A stretch of 64,000 nucleotides of DNA from Methylobacteriaceae bacterium (GTDB lineage Bacteria; Pseudomonadota; Alphaproteobacteria; Rhizobiales; Beijerinckiaceae), in the NCBI GenBank assembly GCA_947444195.1, contig CANEZL010000009.1, positions 1 through 64,000 on the forward strand, given 5' to 3'. Both the position numbers and the translations under genes were made by a program. Below the pieces are notes generated by a model that saw nothing but the letters and a program-made list of their open reading frames with translations, was not told the DNA's origin and did no database searches. Each line of letters opens with the position of its first letter. The stretch's first letter is position 1. Below, piece by piece: positions 44,520 through 52,461 of the stretch.

Positions 44520-45890
44520 ATGAGCGGAACCCTGGTTTCCGAGGCGGACCCCGCATGGCCGGTCCCGGCGATGCCGCCGCGGCCGGCGCGGCCCCTCTCG
44601 ATGCTCGAACTGCTGCGCACGGTGCCGACCAACTCGCTCGCCGTCTGCGACGAGCCGCTGTTCGACGAACTCGTGGTGAAGCGGCACTACCTCGCCCAGC
44701 CGGTCTGCTTCGTCAGCGACCCCGCCGGCGTGCGTCAGATCCTGATCGACAAGTTCGACAACTATCCGCGCGTCTCCTCGATCCGGCGCCTGTTCGAGAC
44801 CGACCTGCGCACGGGGACCCTGGCGAGCGAGGGCGAGACCTGGCGGCGACACCGCCGCATCGCGACGCCGACCATCGACCACCGCTCCCTGCGCCCGGAC
44901 GTGCCGGACCTCGTCGCCATCGCCGAGGGCATGGCCGACGGCCTGCCCGTGGGCGAGGCGCCCGTCGACATCGAGCGCTGGGTCGGCGGCCTCGCCACCC
45001 TCCTGTGGAACCGGGTGGTCACCGGCGGCGATCCGGCCGGCCTGCCGATCCTGCGCTGGCTCTCGAAGGTGCCGCACAAGCCGCGGGCCATCGATCTCGT
45101 GCCCGTGCCCGCCTGGCTCGGCCGCCGCCTCGTCCGGCATCGGCGCGATCCGGCCCTCGCCGAGCTCGACCGGCAGCTCCACGCCATGATCGCGGCGCGC
45201 AAGGCCCCGGGTTATGACGGGCCGCAGGATCTCCTCTACCGCCTCGCCCATATGCGCGACCGCGGGGACGGGCAGCCCCTGCCGGACGGCGAGGTGCGCG
45301 ACGAGGCCGCGAGCCTGATCGCCGGGGGCGCGGCCTCGGTGCGGGCGCTCACCTGGATCTGGTATCTCCTCGCCCTCCACCCGCAGGTGGAGGCGCGCTT
45401 CCACGCCGAACTCGATGCCGTGCTCGGGGGACGCGTTCCCACGCCGGAGGATCTGCCGAAGCTCGTCTACACCCGGCGGGTGCTGGACGAGGTGATGCGG
45501 CTCTATCCCCCGATCCCGGCCATCCTCCGGCAGGCCGCGGCCGGCGACGTGATCTGCGGACACCGGATCCGCCGCGGCACGATCGTCGCCGTGCTGCCCT
45601 GGGTGATCCACCGGCATCGCAGGCTCTGGCCGGAGCCGGACCGCTTCGATCCGGACCGCTTCCTGGAGGAGAACAGCGCCGGCCGGCCGAAGCTCGCCTA
45701 CCTGCCCTTCGCCGCGGGCCCCCGCGTCTGCGTAGGCGCCTCCTTCGCGCTGACCCAGCTGCTCACCACGATCGCCGTGCTCGGCCGCCGCTTCCGCTTC
45801 CGCCTCGCGAGCACGGCGCCGGTGGTGCCCTTCGGCGCGATCAGCCTCCAGCCCAAGGGCGGCCTGCCGGTGCGGGTCGAGCGGCGCTAG
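44520..45890 (+). CDS. Cytochrome P450 with altered I-helix
   Basis: 456 residues. The heme loop FAAGPRVCVGASFA places the axial thiolate at Cys404. The K-helix motif is EVMR in RRVLDEVMRLYPPIPAI and the PERF-like region is EPDRFDPDRF. The I-helix reads SLIAGGAASVRALTWIWYLL, so the usual Gly-x-Glu-Thr-Thr (acid and alcohol for oxygen activation) is Gly-Gly-Ala-Ala-Ser, at about 269-273. The ATG at MSGTLVSEAD is preferred over an earlier in-frame ATG. No ferredoxin or reductase gene is nearby, so redox partner and substrate are unknown. Confidence 0.9.
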   Translation: MSGTLVSEADPAWPVPAMPPRPARPLSMLELLRTVPTNSLAVCDEPLFDELVVKRHYLAQPVCFVSDPAGVRQILIDKFDNYPRVSSIRRLFETDLRTGTLASEGETWRRHRRIATPTIDHRSLRPDVPDLVAIAEGMADGLPVGEAPVDIERWVGGLATLLWNRVVTGGDPAGLPILRWLSKVPHKPRAIDLVPVPAWLGRRLVRHRRDPALAELDRQLHAMIAARKAPGYDGPQDLLYRLAHMRDRGDGQPLPDGEVRDEAASLIAGGAASVRALTWIWYLLALHPQVEARFHAELDAVLGGRVPTPEDLPKLVYTRRVLDEVMRLYPPIPAILRQAAAGDVICGHRIRRGTIVAVLPWVIHRHRRLWPEPDRFDPDRFLEENSAGRPKLAYLPFAAGPRVCVGASFALTQLLTTIAVLGRRFRFRLASTAPVVPFGAISLQPKGGLPVRVERR

Positions 45891-45891
45891 A

Positions 45892-46023
45892 GTGCTGCTG
45901 TTTCACGCAATCGGCAGCGCGCCCTATCCCCTTCTCATCGCGCGATGATTCCGGAAAACCGGATTCCACTTTTGCGCGTCGTCCCGAAAGGTGGCTGCCG
46001 CCTTTCGGAAGAAGACGATGCGC
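45892..46023. repeat. Composite palindromic intergenic repeat (types B and A)
   Basis: Three pieces stand in a row: a gtgctgctgtttc stretch related to the 8644 element, a reverse-complement type B copy at 45940-45982 (gcgcgatgattccgg and on), and a type A copy at 45974-46023 whose arms gcgcgtcgtc and gacgatgcgc fold around cgaaagg and cctttcg. The rest of the 630-base spacer up to 46520 (46024-46520) has no gene; a tacaat at 46265 is the only promoter-like sequence. Confidence 0.75.
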
Positions 46024-46520
46024 CGGAGCGTACGCCGCCCAAGGGCTGCCGGTTCGATCCAGGGGCGTGCGCTGAGACGGGGGCCCGGAGCCGCGGACGG
46101 CCGCGGGGCGATCGGGAACGGCGCGTGGACCCTGAGAAAAGGAAAAAGCGCGCCCCCGCGGTCGAGGATCGCGCTTCTGAAAGGTAGCCCGCGGTCTCAG
46201 GGACGGGCACCGCGATCCTGACGCGGCCGGCCACGGGCGTCCACCGCCGCGGCGGCGAATTGGATACAATGTTCAGCCTCTGTCGCGGGCTTCGCGGTGT
46301 GGTTCGGCGCGTCCGGTTTTCATCCCAGGGCGCGGACGGCTTACGGCAAAGCTGCCACAGTGTTGCCATCACATCACGAGGGCGGCCGAACCTCGCTGCG
46401 CTGCGGTTTCAGGCTTGGCTTTGGGCGGTGCTCGTTTACCCGTTGGCGACAGGTGCACGGCATCCTGGGTGCCGGTTTCCATCGCGTTCATCACAACCCG
46501 TCTGCCTTCGAGAGAGCTCG

Positions 46521-47177
46521 ATGCGTCGTTCCGCTTCCGCCCTGTTCGGGCTTGCCTGCGCGGCTGCCGCGTGGGCGTCGCCCGCGCTCGCCTATGAGAT
46601 CGATCCGCTGACCCGTCAGCCCCTCGACAACGCCCTGACGGTCCGCGTGCGGCCGCAGGCGGTCCAGGCCGTGCCGACCGCGAGCGCCTCCCTCAACGCC
46701 GCCGATCCCCTGGCCTCCACGGTGCCGCAGATGTCGGCGATCCCGCGCGAGACGGTGGCCTATAACGGTCCCTACGGCCCCGGCACCATCGTGGTCTCCA
46801 CGGCCGAGCGCCGCCTCTACCTCGTGATGGCGAACGGCCAGGCCATGCGCTACGGCGTCGGCGTCGGCCGGCCGGGCTTCACCTGGGGCGGCATGCAGAC
46901 CGTCACCATGAAGCGCGAGTGGCCGGATTGGCGCCCGCCGGCGACCATGCTGCGCCGCCGTCCCGACCTGCCGCGCTACATGAAGGGCGGTCTCGAGAAC
47001 CCCCTCGGCGCCCGCGCGATGTATCTCGGCGGCACGATCTACCGCATCCACGGCTCCAACGAGCCGGAGACCATCGGCACCGCGGTCTCCTCGGGCTGCA
47101 TCCGCATGACCAACGAGGACGTCACCGATCTCTACGAGCGCGTGAAGGTCGGCACCCGGGTCGTCGTCCAGCGCTGA
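46521..47177 (+). CDS. L,D-transpeptidase (YkuD/ErfK family), secreted
   Basis: 218 residues. A signal peptide (RRSASALFGLACAAAAWASP, cleaved about residue 24) precedes the catalytic domain at about 87-218. The domain starts GTIVVSTAERRLYLVMANG, and the active site is His177 in YRIHGSN and Cys193 in SSGCIRMTNEDV. These enzymes form 3-3 peptidoglycan cross-links or attach proteins to the wall. The ATG at MRRSASA gives a sound signal peptide; the frame is open upstream without coding character. A clear terminator follows. Confidence 0.93.
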   Translation: MRRSASALFGLACAAAAWASPALAYEIDPLTRQPLDNALTVRVRPQAVQAVPTASASLNAADPLASTVPQMSAIPRETVAYNGPYGPGTIVVSTAERRLYLVMANGQAMRYGVGVGRPGFTWGGMQTVTMKREWPDWRPPATMLRRRPDLPRYMKGGLENPLGARAMYLGGTIYRIHGSNEPETIGTAVSSGCIRMTNEDVTDLYERVKVGTRVVVQR

Positions 47178-47202
47178 AGCGCTGCCGCGGTTCGGACGGT
47201 GA

Positions 47203-47232
47203 GGGGGCCGGCAGCGATGCCGGCCCTTTCTC
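47203..47232 (+). terminator. Rho-independent terminator after L,D-transpeptidase gene
   Basis: Perfect 8-bp stem gggccggc and gccggccc with a 6-base loop, followed by tttctcgtt. It starts 26 bases after the stop and is among the best intrinsic terminators in the window. Confidence 0.75.
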
Positions 47233-47265
47233 GTTGCCCGCGGCCCGGGGCGGGCCGCCGGGCGC

Positions 47266-47697
47266 TCAGTGGCAGCCGCAGCTTCCGCCGCCGCAGCCCC
47301 CGCCCGTGGCGGCGGCGCTGACCGGCGCCGAGCCGCGCCGCTCCCGGTCGAGCCCGCGCTCGGCGAGTTCGGCGAGGTAGGCGTTCCAGCGGTCGCAGTA
47401 CTCGGCGCCGAGCTGGTAGAGATAGCCCCAGCCGTAGATGCCGGTATCGTGCATGTCGTCGAAGCCGAGCTTGACCGCGTAGTTGCCCACCGGCTGCACC
47501 GCCAGGATCTCCACCGCCCGCTTGCCGCCGATCACCTTGCGCTCCAGCGGCGAGTGGCCCTGCACCTCGGCGGAGGGGCTCGACACGCGCAGATACTCCG
47601 CCGGCAGGGCGAAGCGCTTGCCGTCGTCGAAGGCGACGTTGAGGACGCGCTTGTCCGCGGACAGGCGGATCTCGGTGGGCCAGCGTTCCTCGGTCAC
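47266..47697 (-). CDS. DUF971-domain protein with Cys-rich C-terminal tail
   Basis: 143 residues from a GTG start preceded by agaggg at 8-base spacing. The DUF971 domain (gamma-butyrobetaine hydroxylase N-terminal type) spans about 8-100: EIRLSADKRVLNVAFDDGKR, LPAEYLRVSSPSAEVQGH, and YAVKLGFDDMHDTGIYGWGY with WNAYLAEL. DUF971 proteins such as those beside Mrp/ApbC have been linked to Fe-S or metal handling. The last residues GGGCGGGSCGCH add three Cys and a His, a likely metal site not part of the usual domain. It is divergent from moaA with 70 bases between. Confidence 0.9.
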   Translation of the reverse strand: MTEERWPTEIRLSADKRVLNVAFDDGKRFALPAEYLRVSSPSAEVQGHSPLERKVIGGKRAVEILAVQPVGNYAVKLGFDDMHDTGIYGWGYLYQLGAEYCDRWNAYLAELAERGLDRERRGSAPVSAAATGGGCGGGSCGCH

Positions 47698-47767
47698 GGG
47701 TGAACCCTCTTCATAACCATTGCGGCTCAGCTTGCCCGCTGGCACACATCCCCTCATATGCCAGGAC

Positions 47768-48862
47768 ATGCTAGGCTCGTCACGCAACGCCGCCTCCGAA
47801 GAACAGCCGCAGAAGAGCTCTGACGCCGAGATGTGGGGCCCGCGCACAGACATCGCCGTGCCCGCCGCGGCGCCGCTGATCGACCCGTTCCAGCGGGCGA
47901 TCACCTATCTGCGCATCTCGGTCACGGACCGGTGCGACCTTCGCTGCGTCTACTGCATGGCGGAGGAGATGAACTTCCTGCCCAAGCGCGACCTCCTGAC
48001 CCTGGAGGAGCTGGACCGTCTCTGCGGCGTCTTCATCGCCCGGGGCGTGCGCAAGCTGCGCATCACCGGCGGCGAGCCCCTGGTGCGGCGGGACATCATG
48101 CACCTGTTCCGGCGCCTCTCCCGCCATCTCGGCACGGGCGCGCTGCAGGAGCTGACGCTGACCACCAACGGCACGCAGCTCGGCCGATTCGCAGCCGAGC
48201 TCGCTGGTCTCGGCATCCGCCGCGTCAACGTGTCCCTGGATACCCTCGACCCCGACAAGTTCCGCGCGATCACCCGCCGCGGCGACCTGAAGGTGGTGCT
48301 CGACGGGATCGCGGCGGCGCGCGCGGCCGGCATCAAGGTGAAGATCAACGCGGTGGCGCTGAAGGGCGTCAACGAGGACGAGATCGCCGACATGATCGCC
48401 TGGGCCCACGGGCTCGGCATGGACATGACCCTGATCGAGGTGATGCCCCTGGGCGAGGTCGAAGGCGACCGCACCGACCAGTTCCTGCCGCTCTCCGTCG
48501 CCCGCGCGCGCCTGGAGAGCCGCTACACCCTCACGCCGCTGCCCGACCGCACGGGCGGACCCGCCCGCTACGTGCGGGTGGCCGAGACCGGCGGCCGGCT
48601 CGGCTTCATCACACCGCTGACGCACAATTTCTGCGAGAGCTGCAACCGCGTGCGCCTCACCTGCACGGGCAAGCTCTACATGTGCCTCGGCCAGGAGGAC
48701 GCCGCCGATCTCCGCGCGGCCCTGCGCGCCTCCCCCGACGACGCCCTCGTCACCCAGGCGGTGATCGACGCCATCGCCCGCAAGCCCAAGGGGCACGACT
48801 TCGTCATCGAGCGCCAGCGCCCCGCCGCGGTCCCGCGCCACATGAGCGTGACCGGCGGCTAG
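47768..48862 (+). CDS. moaA: GTP 3',8-cyclase MoaA
   Basis: Radical SAM enzyme that starts molybdenum cofactor synthesis. 364 residues from the ATG at [13 protein letters not shown] at 47720 or ATG at 47831 are other options. The N-terminal cluster motif is CDLRCVYC (Cys56, Cys60, Cys63), followed by [15 protein letters not shown]. The second [4Fe-4S] cluster is held by [19 protein letters not shown], and the protein ends in the required Gly-Gly (SVTGG). Supplies cofactor for enzymes such as the paoABC product 10 kb upstream. Confidence 0.96.
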   Translation: MLGSSRNAASEEQPQKSSDAEMWGPRTDIAVPAAAPLIDPFQRAITYLRISVTDRCDLRCVYCMAEEMNFLPKRDLLTLEELDRLCGVFIARGVRKLRITGGEPLVRRDIMHLFRRLSRHLGTGALQELTLTTNGTQLGRFAAELAGLGIRRVNVSLDTLDPDKFRAITRRGDLKVVLDGIAAARAAGIKVKINAVALKGVNEDEIADMIAWAHGLGMDMTLIEVMPLGEVEGDRTDQFLPLSVARARLESRYTLTPLPDRTGGPARYVRVAETGGRLGFITPLTHNFCESCNRVRLTCTGKLYMCLGQEDAADLRAALRASPDDALVTQAVIDAIARKPKGHDFVIERQRPAAVPRHMSVTGG

Positions 48863-48956
48863 AGCGCCCTCCTGAAAGGCGGGTGCCGGCTTTCGGAAAA
48901 GACGGTGCAGAATCCGGAGCCCGGCCCATCGTCCCGGATCCGATTGCAGGACGATG
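48861..48956. repeat. Two palindromic intergenic repeats after moaA
   Basis: A degenerate type A copy at 48861-48910 (cctgaaagg and ggctttcgg around gggtgcc) is followed by catcgtcc and ggacgatg arms with a 14-base loop at 48927-48956. The repeat begins in the moaA stop codon region. Nothing else is seen up to 49089. Confidence 0.65.
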
Positions 48957-49089
48957 CGCCGGTACGCCTCTGCCGGGCGACCGGGCGCACCCGGTGGTCA
49001 TCCCGGGACGCCTGACCTTCTGAGGCAGGGAACGCAGCCCAGGGGCGCGGCTGGCCCCCTCCGGCCAACCCCGCGAGGCTGCCGGTGTC

Positions 49090-49302
49090 TCACCCGTCCA
49101 TCAGGCTCTGGGGCATGTAGGGGTGACCCTCCGCGGTCAGCGCCCGGTCCAGGGTCTCGATCGCCACGAGGATCCGGGTGAGATCCTCGGCCATGGTCAC
49201 CGGCGCGAGGTCCATCCCCGCGATGCGCCGGGCGAGCGTGTCGCGCTCCCGCACGAGGCTGGCCCGCGCCTTGTTGAGCGTCTCGATCGCGTCCGCGGCC
49301 AT
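49090..49302 (-). CDS. Small hypothetical protein, helical
   Basis: 70 residues, predicted as two helices by eye: IETLNKARASLVRERDTLAR and MAEDLTRILVAIETLDRALT, with heptad-like spacing that suggests a coiled coil. aaggggg stands just upstream of the ATG. No family is recognised. Confidence 0.65.
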   Translation of the reverse strand: MAADAIETLNKARASLVRERDTLARRIAGMDLAPVTMAEDLTRILVAIETLDRALTAEGHPYMPQSLMDG

Positions 49303-49342
49303 GGAACCCCCTTCAATCGTTCTCCGTGGGCCCCGAACGGCC

Positions 49343-49376
49343 GACGGCCCCGCGCGCCGGAGCGCACGGGGCCGTC
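49343..49376 (-). terminator. Hairpin after glycine-rich gene
   Basis: Perfect 10-bp stem gacggccccg and cggggccgtc with a 14-base loop, 20 bases past the stop of the BA14K gene on the minus strand. No T run. Confidence 0.45.
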
Positions 49377-49395
49377 ACCTTAGCGCGGATCCGTC

Positions 49396-50091
49396 TTACG
49401 GACAGGCGTGACGCCGACCGTCATTGCCGAGATAGGTCCCGGTGCGGCGGTCGTAGGAGCGGAAGCGGCGCACACAGTAATCCACCGAGCCGTCGCCCAT
49501 CGCCGGCTCGGCGTATTCCTCGGCGTAGCCGTAGGTCACCGGAGCGTAGCCCCCGCCATAGGGATAGCCGTAATCGTAGCCGTAGCCCGGATAGCCGTAG
49601 CCGCCGTAGAGGCCGCCCGCCGCGAGGCCGAGGCCGACGCCCGCGCCGAACCCGGCGAGGCCGTAGCCGCGGCGGCCGTAGCCGTAGCCGCGGTTGTACC
49701 CATAGCCGCGGTTGAAGCCGTAACCGCCCCGGTTGAACCCGTAGCCGCCACGGTTGAAGCCGCCGCCGCCGATCCCCGGGTTGCCGCCGAGACCGGGATT
49801 GCCGATCACGCCGCCCCCGCCGCCGAGACCCTTCGAGCTGACCACGGGCGCGCCGCCGAAGCCGCCGGTGCGCAGGCCGCCGCCGGCAAATCCGCCGCCG
49901 CCGCCGCCCCGGAAGCCGCCGCCGCCGAGGCCCGCGCCGCCGCCGCCGAAGCCGCCCCCGCCGCCGAGGCCCGCGCCGCCGCCGCCGATCGCGGCACCGC
50001 CGCCCCCGCCGCCTTTCTGGGCGCTGGCCGCGACGGGCAGCATGGTGAGAGCGCCGGTCACGAGGGCCGACGCGATGAGAATGCGCTTCAT
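49396..50091 (-). CDS. Glycine-rich secreted protein with C-terminal BA14K motif
   Basis: 231 residues. Signal peptide KRILIASALVTGALTMLPVA with cleavage at SAQ. Residues about 26-105 are poly-glycine with scattered Ala, Leu and Phe. Residues about 108-150 contain FNRGGYG-type repeats and tyrosines. A glycine-zipper-like hydrophobic stretch (FGAGVGLGLAAGGLYGGYGY) follows. The end VDYCVRRFRSYDRRTGTYLG NDGRRHACP is the BA14K lectin-like motif with its two Cys and RRFRSYD. Surface or periplasmic location is likely; function unknown. Confidence 0.85.
   Translation of the reverse strand: MKRILIASALVTGALTMLPVAASAQKGGGGGGAAIGGGGAGLGGGGGFGGGGAGLGGGGFRGGGGGGFAGGGLRTGGFGGAPVVSSKGLGGGGGVIGNPGLGGNPGIGGGGFNRGGYGFNRGGYGFNRGYGYNRGYGYGRRGYGLAGFGAGVGLGLAAGGLYGGYGYPGYGYDYGYPYGGGYAPVTYGYAEEYAEPAMGDGSVDYCVRRFRSYDRRTGTYLGNDGRRHACP
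49665..49766 (-). repeat. In-gene FNRGGYG tandem repeat
   Basis: About 100 bases of degenerate 21-base units inside the glycine-rich gene, read as FNRGGYG, FNRGGYG, FNRGYGY, NRGYGYG and RRGYG. This is a coding repeat and not a CRISPR. Confidence 0.75.
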
Positions 50092-50208
50092 GATGCGATT
50101 GCCTTCATCGAACCTGAGGAGGAATCCTGATCATAAACGCGTGAGATGCTCCCTTAGTGCCGCTACACTTTGTCTTGGTCTCGGCAGTCCCCGCGGGGAG
50201 AGCGGACT

Positions 50209-51105
50209 TCAGGCGACGAATTCGGCCGCCGCGTAGCCCTGGAGATAGAGCAGCGCGGTGAGGTCCCCGTGCTCGATCCGCACCTGCGCCGCGGCGGCCA
50301 CCGCGGGCTTGGCCCGGAAGGCCACGCCGAGCCCGGCCTCGCCGATCATGGCGAGGTCGTTGGCGCCGTCGCCCACCGCGAGGGTCTCCCCCGGGGCGAG
50401 GCCGAGGCGCTCGCGCAGCGCGATCAGCGTGTCGCGCTTGGCCGCCTTGCCGACGATGGGCTCCGCCACCGTGCCGGCGAGGCGGTCGCCCGCGAGGACG
50501 AGGCGGTTGGCGTGGTTCTCGTGGAAGCCGATCCTCTCCGCGACGGGGCCCGTGAACAGGGTGAAGCCCCCCGAGACGAGGCAGGTATGGGCGCCGTGCG
50601 CGCGCATGGTCCGGACCAGGGTGGGCCCGCCGGGCATCAGGGTGATGCGCTCGGCCACCAATCGGTCGACGGTGCCCAGCGGCAGATCCTTCAGCAGCGC
50701 CACGCGCTCGCGCAGGGCCGGCTCGAAGGCGATCTCGCCGCGCATGGCCCGCTCGGTGATGGCCGCCACATGCTCCTTCAGCCCGACCTCGTCGGCGAGC
50801 TCGTCGATGCATTCCTGCTCGATCATGGTCGAGTCCATGTCGGCGAGGAACAGGCGCTTGCGCCGATGCGCGTCGGCGGGCAGCACCGCCACGTCGACGG
50901 GCTCGCCGCCTAGCGCCGCCCGCAGGGCCTCGGCGAGGGCGGGGGCCGCCTCGGGCGCGCCCGCCACCAGCACCTCCGCGGCGACCTCGCCGTGCAGGAT
51001 GCGCGGCTGATGCGCGCTCGCCAGCACCCGCCGCGCCTCGGCGAGGACGGCATCCGTGATGGCGGGCCGGGCCGGGTTTGCTATCAGGACCGCGACGAGA
51101 GTCAT
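50209..51105 (-). CDS. serB: Phosphoserine phosphatase SerB
   Basis: Last step of serine synthesis. 298 residues: an N-terminal regulatory part of about 80 residues, then the HAD domain. Catalytic motif [20 protein letters not shown] with the nucleophile Asp89, motif [21 protein letters not shown], motif III Lys in GKAAKRDTL and motif [19 protein letters not shown]. Its start is 13 bases from the divergent miaA, an arrangement seen widely in this order. Confidence 0.96.
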   Translation of the reverse strand: MTLVAVLIANPARPAITDAVLAEARRVLASAHQPRILHGEVAAEVLVAGAPEAAPALAEALRAALGGEPVDVAVLPADAHRRKRLFLADMDSTMIEQECIDELADEVGLKEHVAAITERAMRGEIAFEPALRERVALLKDLPLGTVDRLVAERITLMPGGPTLVRTMRAHGAHTCLVSGGFTLFTGPVAERIGFHENHANRLVLAGDRLAGTVAEPIVGKAAKRDTLIALRERLGLAPGETLAVGDGANDLAMIGEAGLGVAFRAKPAVAAAAQVRIEHGDLTALLYLQGYAAAEFVA

Positions 51106-51118
51106 CCGGGAGCCGTCC

Positions 51119-52030
51119 GTGTCGTCTCAATGGCCGCCCGCCGACCGGCCGGCGGCGATCCTCATTGCAGGGCCGACCGCCTCGGGCAAGTCGGCGCTGG
51201 CGAGCGCGCTCGCGCTCCGGCACGGCGGCGTCGTGGTCAACACCGACTCGATGCAGGTCTACGCCGACCTGCGCCGTCTCACCGCCCGGCCGGAGCCGGC
51301 GGAGGAGGCGCGGGTGCCGCACCGGCTCTACGGGCATGTGGACGGCGCGGTGAACCACTCGGCGGGGCACTACGCCCGCGCGGTGGCCGCGCTGCTGGCC
51401 GAGCTCGACGGCCGGATGCCGGTCTTCGTGGGCGGCACCGGGCTCTATTTCCGCGCCCTGGAGGAGGGCTTCTCCGAGCTGCCCCCGGTGCCGGAGACGG
51501 TGCGCGCGGCGGTGCGGGCCGAGGCCGAGGGCCGGCCGACCGAGGCCCTGCACGCCGACCTCGCCGCGCGGGACCCCGCCGGCGCCGCGGCGCTGCGGCC
51601 GAGCGACCGGGCGCGGGTCCTGCGCGCCCTGGAGATCCTCGCCGCCACGGGCCGGCCCATCGCCGATTTCCACGGCGCCCGCATCCCGGGGCCGCTCGCG
51701 GGCCTGCCCCTGCGCAAGATCTTCCTCGCTCCCGACCGCGCCCTGCTGCGCACCCGCATCGACCGGCGCTTCGAGGGGATGATCGCGGGGGGTGCCCTCG
51801 ACGAGGTGGCGGCCCTGCGCGCCCGCCGCCTCGATCCGCTCCTGCCGATCATGCGGGCGCACGGGGTCCCCGCCCTCATCGCCCATCTCGACGGCACGAT
51901 GCCCCTCGACGCGGCGATCGCCCGCGGCCAGGCCGACACCCGCGCCTACGCCAAGCGGCAATTCACGTGGTTCCGCCACCAGATGGGCCCGGACTGGGCC
52001 TGGACGAGCCCGGAGGCGGTGGCGGTCTGA
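51119..52030 (+). CDS. miaA: tRNA dimethylallyltransferase MiaA
   Basis: Adds the dimethylallyl group to A37 of tRNAs that read U-starting codons. 303 residues from the GTG at the start [10 protein letters not shown], which has gggag 6 bases upstream. P-loop GPTASGKS (18-25), then [27 protein letters not shown] and [15 protein letters not shown]. The C-terminal part [13 protein letters not shown] is the family hallmark. The frame is open upstream over the serB start, but that would not match MiaA. Confidence 0.96.
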   Translation: MSSQWPPADRPAAILIAGPTASGKSALASALALRHGGVVVNTDSMQVYADLRRLTARPEPAEEARVPHRLYGHVDGAVNHSAGHYARAVAALLAELDGRMPVFVGGTGLYFRALEEGFSELPPVPETVRAAVRAEAEGRPTEALHADLAARDPAGAAALRPSDRARVLRALEILAATGRPIADFHGARIPGPLAGLPLRKIFLAPDRALLRTRIDRRFEGMIAGGALDEVAALRARRLDPLLPIMRAHGVPALIAHLDGTMPLDAAIARGQADTRAYAKRQFTWFRHQMGPDWAWTSPEAVAV

Positions 52031-52240
52031 GGCTCGCCTCCCCGCTATCGCGGCAGGGCGATCGCCGCCGGACCCGTAGATCGGCCTCCGACGTGCCCGG
52101 TCCTCGGCGCGCCGAGGCGGAAGGGGGGGCCGGTTTCTTGAGGCCCCGCGTGCCGGGCCGCACGTCGGCGGGTCGAGCGCGGCCTTATCTCACGGTCATC
52201 GCCGCATCCCAGCGGACACGAGACGGACCCGGAGACCACG

Positions 52241-52348
52241 ATGACCCTCACCGCCAAGCTCTTCCTCGCCGCCCTCGGCAGCCTCGGCGCCGTCCTCGCC
52301 GTCGTGGCCCTCGCCCAGGACGCGGCGCTGCCCACGCACTTCGTCTGA
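52241..52348 (+). CDS. Small single-membrane-segment protein (35 aa)
   Basis: 35 residues, MTLTAKLFLAALGSLGAV then LAVVALAQ and a DAALPTHFV end. One hydrophobic helix with a possible signal-peptide cleavage after LAQ. ggag lies 9 bases upstream. The stop codon touches a palindromic element at 52347. Too short to assign; similar tiny genes stand at 34672. Confidence 0.45.
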   Translation: MTLTAKLFLAALGSLGAVLAVVALAQDAALPTHFV

Positions 52349-52383
52349 TACGATCTCCGCTCGATCGAAGCGGGGAGCGTATC
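52347..52383. repeat. Palindrome overlapping the small gene's stop
   Basis: gatacg and cgtatc outer arms and ccgct/agcgg inner arms around cgatcga, 37 bases in all with two mismatches. It begins in the stop codon of the 35-residue gene and could serve as its terminator. Confidence 0.55.
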
Positions 52384-52413
52384 GGCCAAGCCCGCGCGGC
52401 GCATGAGCGAAGC

Positions 52414-52450
52414 CCAGATCCGCCATCCCGAAGGGATCGACCGGATCTGG
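52414..52450. repeat. Nested palindrome at the 3' end of the phnE-like gene
   Basis: Perfect 9-bp outer arms ccagatccg and cggatctgg contain a second hairpin, atccc-gaa-gggat. It is 11 bases past the stop of the minus-strand permease gene and may end that transcript. Confidence 0.55.
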
Positions 52451-52461
52451 TATCAGGCGGG

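Noticed and set aside
46260..46520. Upstream extension of the L,D-transpeptidase to an earlier ATG
   Set aside because: It would bury the signal peptide 87 residues inside the protein; the ATG at 46521 gives a proper secretory N terminus.
49665..49766. Regular repeats that could be taken for a CRISPR array
   Set aside because: They are in frame, code for FNRGGYG units and lack unique spacers of constant length.
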